Source: Metaphire vulgaris
Lineage: Eukaryota > Annelida > Clitellata > Crassiclitellata > Megascolecidae
Direction: 5' to 3'
Assembly: GCA_018105865.1 (NCBI GenBank)
Contig: CM030834.1
Coordinates: 10,685,719-10,749,718 of the forward strand
Length of the DNA: 64,000 nt
Shown here in pieces: positions 59,695 to 64,000 of the stretch. The stretch's first letter is position 1. Every line of letters begins with the position of its first letter. The notes under the pieces were generated by a model. It saw only the letters and a program-made list of their open reading frames with translations. It searched no databases and was not told where the DNA came from. A program made the translations under genes and the position numbers.

Positions 59695-60808
59695 TGACTA
59701 TGGAAAAGTAAACTGATCAGAAAATTTGGTAACATGTCTTAAAAATTGATGAGATTGAATACGCAATGAAATTGCCTTCTTATTGACATTTTTTCGTTGA
59801 CACTATTGCAGATGGATACATAATTAATCTTGTTTAATTTAAATAAAATAACGTTGAATAGCTCATCGTGATAAGAGTCAGACAGGCAAAAGTCATAAGA
59901 TGCATTGGCGGTCTATGCTTGGACCTTATCGTTGGGAAGGAATGAATTTTGGAAGAGAACAGTTTTGGGTATCGATAAAAATAAAGATTTGAGGGTACGT
60001 TACAAGAATCGAAGAATACTGTCGTTTCAGACTGCTATTTCACTGTGGAGAAGACTGCGCAAGGTTTCGGGGTTTCCGGTTCCGGGTTCCGGTGGAAATG
60101 CGCGGCTGCACATTTTGATAAAATAACGGATTTAACGGTCGTAAAATAATGATACGAGATTATGAGCGAAGCATTCGTCTAGGATGCTCTTGCGCCACAT
60201 TCAAAATGTTGCAAAAAAACTTAAGAAGCGAAATTTTCGTTAAGCGCGAATCGTAAATGATTCTCAGTAGCCGTAGTAACATTTCCGGTCAAAACTACAT
60301 ACGAGAACACACTGATCGCACTGTAAAACCAGATAGACTACTCATCGCCAGAATGCAAAACCATTTGTTACACGAAAATACAGCATTAATCCGACCCATG
60401 CATTAGTAGTGTGGCGACCATGTGCCACAGATAGCGAGAGTATTATTATTATTAATTATTTCCTAATTATTATTAAAGATTGCTTAACTGTATAAACTTG
60501 TTAGTTACTAATTTAATATAATTAATTAGCATTTATTAATAATGTATATTTGTACTAATTTTAATTAATTAATTACATTTTAATTCATGTAAAACGGACA
60601 AAGTACGCGCTAAGCTAGAAGGGAGTTTAAGACGCTAAGGCTTCGGTAAAATTATTAGAATCGCCGCGTTCGCATAAGACCGAGGGTACTATTAGAAATA
60701 CCAGCAACTCTTATTAAACCAGCGAACGCTGCGCGCGCGGACATCGACGCTGCTAATTTTAAGTCCGCTGCGCGCAGCTGGCTTAGATTGACTGGCCGCT
60801 GACGAAGG

Positions 60809-61057
60809 CAGTGGCGTAGCGAGGCAAAGTGCCGCCCGGGGTGAGAAAAAGTGCCGCCTTTAATTCTCCGAAAATGTCTGACAAGCAAAAAACGTTATCA
60901 ACTATCCAAAAAGTTTCTGACAAGCAAAAAGAACGTTATCAAATCTCCAAAAAGTCTCTGACAAGCAAAAAATCTAAGAAATCTCGAAAGTTCCGCCCCT
61001 AGAGCAAGTGCCGCCTGGGGCGCTTCGCCTACTCTGCCCACCCTCGCCACGCCACTA
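60809..61057. mobile_element. hAT-like MITE, AAAGTGCCGCC type
   Basis: CAGTGGCGTAGCGAGG and CTCGCCACGCCACTA ends with a perfect GACGAAGG duplication. Three TCTGACAAGCAAAAA motifs are spaced about 45 bp apart. Confidence 0.85.
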
Positions 61058-62477
61058 GACGAAGGGGGCAGGCAGTTGAAGCGATGGATGAAGGCTGTCG
61101 ATCGGTGCTGCTAGGTGGTAGAGCGATGGAGGGAGGGAGAACGGCAGCGGCGCGTGTTAGACGGCCGTGTGTGTGTAGCAGTTGAAAACTCCTCCTGAAG
61201 ACCGGCGCGTGTTAGGCGGCCTTGTGTGTAGCAGTTGAAAACTCTGCCCGAACACCGATGCCCGGTGACCAGGGCCTGTCGTCGATGCGCTTCGCCGTCA
61301 GCGAAGCTTCCTATCGCCGCTGACGACGACGCTGGGTGGATGGGTTCCAGGTTTAGCTTTCTGACGGCAAGTACGCGGAAATACAGACAGCAGCAGTCAA
61401 TTCCCTTCAAGCGCCGGTCTTAAAAATTTGAAACTCTCTGAAATTTTTCAAAAATGTGGCACCCATCTTGTATTCGCGGTCCGATTGCTATTATCGTGGA
61501 GCGATAAAGCAAATCACAGCAATTGAAAGCAAATGAGCATTGGAGCCCGATAAAGTGCTAAAAGGTTATCGTTTCATATTGACGTATCAAAGGCTATCGA
61601 TTGCATTTCCAGTGGCGCTAGTTATTTTGGCTGCCCGAGGTGCGTCTAGCTAACGCGTCTTTGTCCGTGTTACCAGTGTTGCCACTGCAGCCATTGTTTT
61701 CATTATTGCTTGGTTTGTTAATAAATAAAATTTAATAAACCAACAATTATCGGAAGCTGCATTTGTGTCTTATAAAGCCGCTGTTGACCGAGTCTCAGCG
61801 CACTGTCAGTGAAGGTGAGTCTTGGCTGTGATGAAAATCGCCTACCTGGGGTCACGTTAGTGCCCAGGAGGTCAACTCTGAGCCAAGGAAGGAGACAGAC
61901 GCCCGCCTGTCGGGGCGCGGGGAGTCAGTTTGGGTGAATTGACCGTCAATGAAAAGAGTGGACTGCCGTCCATTCAGGCACGGTTAACCCCGGTTTTTGG
62001 TGAAAGCGCTGAGGAAGCAAATAGACGCCGCTGCTCGTCTACGAGTGAGATCAGAAGGTACCACGCGTGCTAAGAAGCCGCAACAGAGGAAAGACACCGT
62101 CGCCTGTCTTTGAGAGAACGGAAGACAGTTATATTACCGAGAATGAAGAGACGTGGCACCAAGTCGAAACCGGTGACCAAGAATATGTACCGAAATCGCT
62201 TAAGACACCGAGACCAAGCGGTGGCCAGCGATAAGGGGAGCCAGATAAAGGGTCTCTCGGACGAGGCCGGAGACAGGACAGACAGAGAGACGTCAGACGA
62301 GGAAATCAGAACCCTATGTTGAGGAGCGGCCATACTCAGTATGCGGCCTGCCCGGCAGCCGCGGACACCTTATCTGATGTCGGTGAACCGGAAAATCGAA
62401 CAGACGCCGCCGATCAGGCAGAGTCAGCGGCAGATGGCGATCGGAAAAAAGCGGGCGTTGGGGGACGCCCGACCGCC

Positions 62478-62841
62478 GGTGTCGTATAAATTTTGTTCCG
62501 GTATAAAATAAGTTCCGCAACAAACTATGATTGGTTTATTTGAATTTGTCAATCACTTATAAGCTCCGCCTACCCAGAGTAACCGTAGCGTAAAATACGT
62601 ACCGAATGCAAGTCGTAAATTTATAATCGATCCTAACCCTAACACTATCGGTCATATATTTATGATCGAGTCAGATCGACCGAAAGGATATAAATTTACG
62701 ACCATACTTAGGCCTCATAGGGACTATATTTTATAAGAGTAACTCAAATTGTACGTATAAGTATAATTTTGGTTCCCGTTGCAACAGAACTAGCTCCGCC
62801 CCGGAACCGCATTTATAGCGGAACAAAATTTATACGACACC
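62478..62841. mobile_element. TIR element with near-perfect 30-bp ends
   Basis: GGTGTCGTATAAATTTTGTT at the left and its reverse complement at the right, with one mismatch in 30 bp. No reading frame; the superfamily is unknown. Confidence 0.8.
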
Positions 62842-63092
62842 GGCCGCGCGAAGAAACCGCGAGCCGGGGTCGCCACAGTTCTTCATAAAATTTTCCTAAT
62901 TTTCATGTCAACACAACAGACACAGGCTAAATGGTATCACAAACTGAAGACATCTGAAAAACTAAAAACTAAAAGACTTAATTTCAGACATTTCTTATAT
63001 GCACTTTAAACTTCATGCTTTAAAAATATCATTATGCTATGGCCACGCGTATTAAGAAATCAATTTTATTGACAACTAGCAACGATGCTCAC

Positions 63093-63341
63093 CACTGGAG
63101 CAGTCTGTCTTCACAAATTCGATGACATTGTCTTGCGCATACATGTTGTCGACAGTAAAAGGACTTTGTTCTGTCTGTATCCAGCATAAAGTTTGACCCG
63201 GATTCGTGTTTATCTGGTAAGATCGACATGCTGACTGCGCCCTACAGGTAGCTTCACATGTTGAATTGTTTGAGACAGTGCTCTCCTCAACAGCCTGTCC
63301 TGATACTTGTCCCGGGTACAAGTTGACAAATGCTATGCACG
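63093..63341 (-). CDS. U21 PAN/Apple exon (group IV, most 5')
   Basis: 249 nt, phase 1-1, acceptor catatttcag and donor gtgagc. It opens CIAFVNLYPGQVSGQAVEES and reads SYQINTNPGQTLCWIQ and NVIEFVKTDC. Six cysteines are kept; one sequon (NNST) is present, and the C-terminal NCT is replaced by DCSS. It is the most divergent short-type copy. Confidence 0.85.
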
Positions 63342-63528
63342 CTGAAATATGAATCAAATGCAAGGACATAATTTGCATAATTATGGAAAATACTTTGGGT
63401 CGATAGAACAACATTGTTGAAACCATCAAACAGCACGAAGCGCCTTTTGTTATCGAGGAACCCTGTCTGCTAGTGATCAGAAATGTGATTTTTAAGCATG
63501 AATATCTGGAATATGGATGATTTCTCAC

Positions 63529-63567
63529 CTACTTTCTGCTGTCGCAGTATTTGTTGAAGAAGGCTAT
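63529..63567 (-). CDS. Candidate small exon upstream of U21
   Basis: 39 nt between tttttctag and gtgaga, phase 1-1, at the place where a linker A is expected. In the required frame it encodes SLLQQILRQQKV, which is Gln-rich instead of Ser/Thr-rich, so it may be chance. Confidence 0.25.
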   Translation of the reverse strand: MAFFNKYCDSRK

Positions 63568-63653
63568 CTAGAAAAACTAGGCTAGTGCATGTGGAGAGTT
63601 ACTATAGTAGTTTTCACACAGGCTTACTTAGCTTCCAAAACCACTATAAATCA

Positions 63654-63713
<60 letters not shown>
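63654..63713. repeat. (TTA)n microsatellite
   Basis: About 20 repeats after TTTTCACACAGGCTTACTTAGC-like sequence that also occurs at 25,440, again followed by ATT repeats; probably the 3' tail of a small retroelement. Confidence 0.9.
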
Positions 63714-63714
<1 letters not shown>

Positions 63715-63865
63715 AGACGACAGAGTCGTAAGTGCTGAAAATCCGGAGAGAACTGACTTGAATTTATGGCATAGCACCATAAACAGAAAATAATTCACTC
63801 ACTTTCTTGTCTTATTATTTTTGAAGAAATGCTTCGTTAATTTTAAAAGACCGAATATACTTAGG

Positions 63866-64000
63866 CAGTGGCGTCGCCAGGAATTTTTGGTTGGGGAAAG
63901 GGGCTAGCGTGTCAGATTTCTTACACACCCCTCGCCCCCCCCCCTCCACAGAAAACTTTCTCACCGGATTTGCGCGAATCTGGTAGGTGGTCTGGGGCAG
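63866..64000. mobile_element. hAT-like MITE cut by the window end
   Basis: CAGTGGCGTCGCCAGGAATT left end; the right end lies outside. Confidence 0.5.

Larger units (their letters stand above)
60410..62877. mobile_element. Possible LTR-retrotransposon remnant
   Basis: The region begins TGTGGCGACC and ends GGTCGCCACA, the short inverted termini often seen on LTRs. An AATAAA signal lies near 61,720, and a Lys/Arg-rich frame (62110-62322) could be a gag fragment. No second LTR, polymerase or clear target duplication is visible. Two TIR elements are inserted in it. Confidence 0.35.
685..63341 (-). other. Giant modular PAN/Apple gene or exon array (partial)
   Basis: Twenty-one PAN-like exons and thirty short Ser/Thr-rich exons lie in the same orientation with no opposing gene between them. 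Every PAN exon has six cysteines in the order C, CE-x-x-C, C, CW, C, which matches the PAN/Apple fold; known PAN domains bind proteins or carbohydrates outside the cell. Each exon is bounded by AG and GT, is a multiple of three and is phase 1-1 (except three exons with 1-nt indels). The splices therefore join in frame as PAN, linker B, linker A, PAN. No initiator exon with a signal peptide, no membrane anchor and no terminal exon with a poly(A) site was recognised, so both gene ends probably lie outside. It could also be several genes or a set of alternative exons; RNA would decide. Confidence 0.75.

Noticed and set aside
61111..61410. 99-codon minus-strand and 62-codon plus-strand frames
   Set aside because: GC-rich repeats (GGCGCGTGTTAG) in the possible LTR element give chance frames.
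1..64000. CRISPR-like arrays
   Set aside because: Repeats are long cassettes or simple microsatellites; there is no short-repeat and unique-spacer pattern, and the DNA is eukaryotic.

Overview
The window is animal nuclear DNA. It has introns with GT/AG borders, many 5'-truncated LINEs, terminal-inverted-repeat (TIR) elements with 8-bp, TTA/TAA or TTAA target duplications, a tRNA-headed SINE, and AT-rich low-complexity stretches. I think a marine invertebrate is likely, but nothing here fixes the phylum. I see no bacterial operon, CRISPR array or complete intronless gene.

The only gene I can support is one very large multi-exon gene, or exon array, on the minus strand. It runs through the whole window and has neither its first nor its last exon here. 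It is built from cassettes. Each has a PAN/Apple-domain exon of 249-273 nt with six cysteines, preceded by one or two tiny Ser/Thr-rich linker exons of 36-60 nt. All exons start and end in phase 1, so any cassette can be added or lost without changing frame. I count 21 PAN exons, 20 proximal (type A) linkers and 10 distal (type B) linkers. U1 to U21 are numbered left to right; transcription runs U21 to U1.

Layout. 1-10.3 kb: five group I cassettes (U1-U5) in a 2.1-2.5 kb tandem array, with polyserine microsatellite linkers. 10.3-16.2 kb: intron with DNA transposons, a LINE tail and the two U5 linkers. 16.2-27.8 kb: two group II cassettes (U6, U7) made by one segmental duplication and loaded with nested mariner, Harbinger-like and hAT-like elements. 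28-30.9 kb: intron with small TIR elements and a LINE. 30.9-48.1 kb: six almost identical 2.56-kb group III cassettes (U8-U13), one carrying a piggyBac element. 48.1-52 kb: transposon-rich spacer plus U14. 52-56.8 kb: five cassettes of about 975 bp (U15-U19). 56.8-59.4 kb: spacer and U20. 59.4-63 kb: hAT-like elements and a possible LTR-element remnant. 63.1-63.3 kb: the divergent U21.

If all modules were spliced together the visible part would encode roughly 2,250 residues: alternating disulfide-bonded PAN modules and Ser/Thr-rich, probably O-glycosylated stalks. This is a secreted or cell-surface adhesive or recognition architecture. Function, alternative splicing and expression cannot be read from the DNA. 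Differences between the youngest cassettes are almost all homopolymer-length changes, so the few frameshifts seen may be sequencing or consensus errors.
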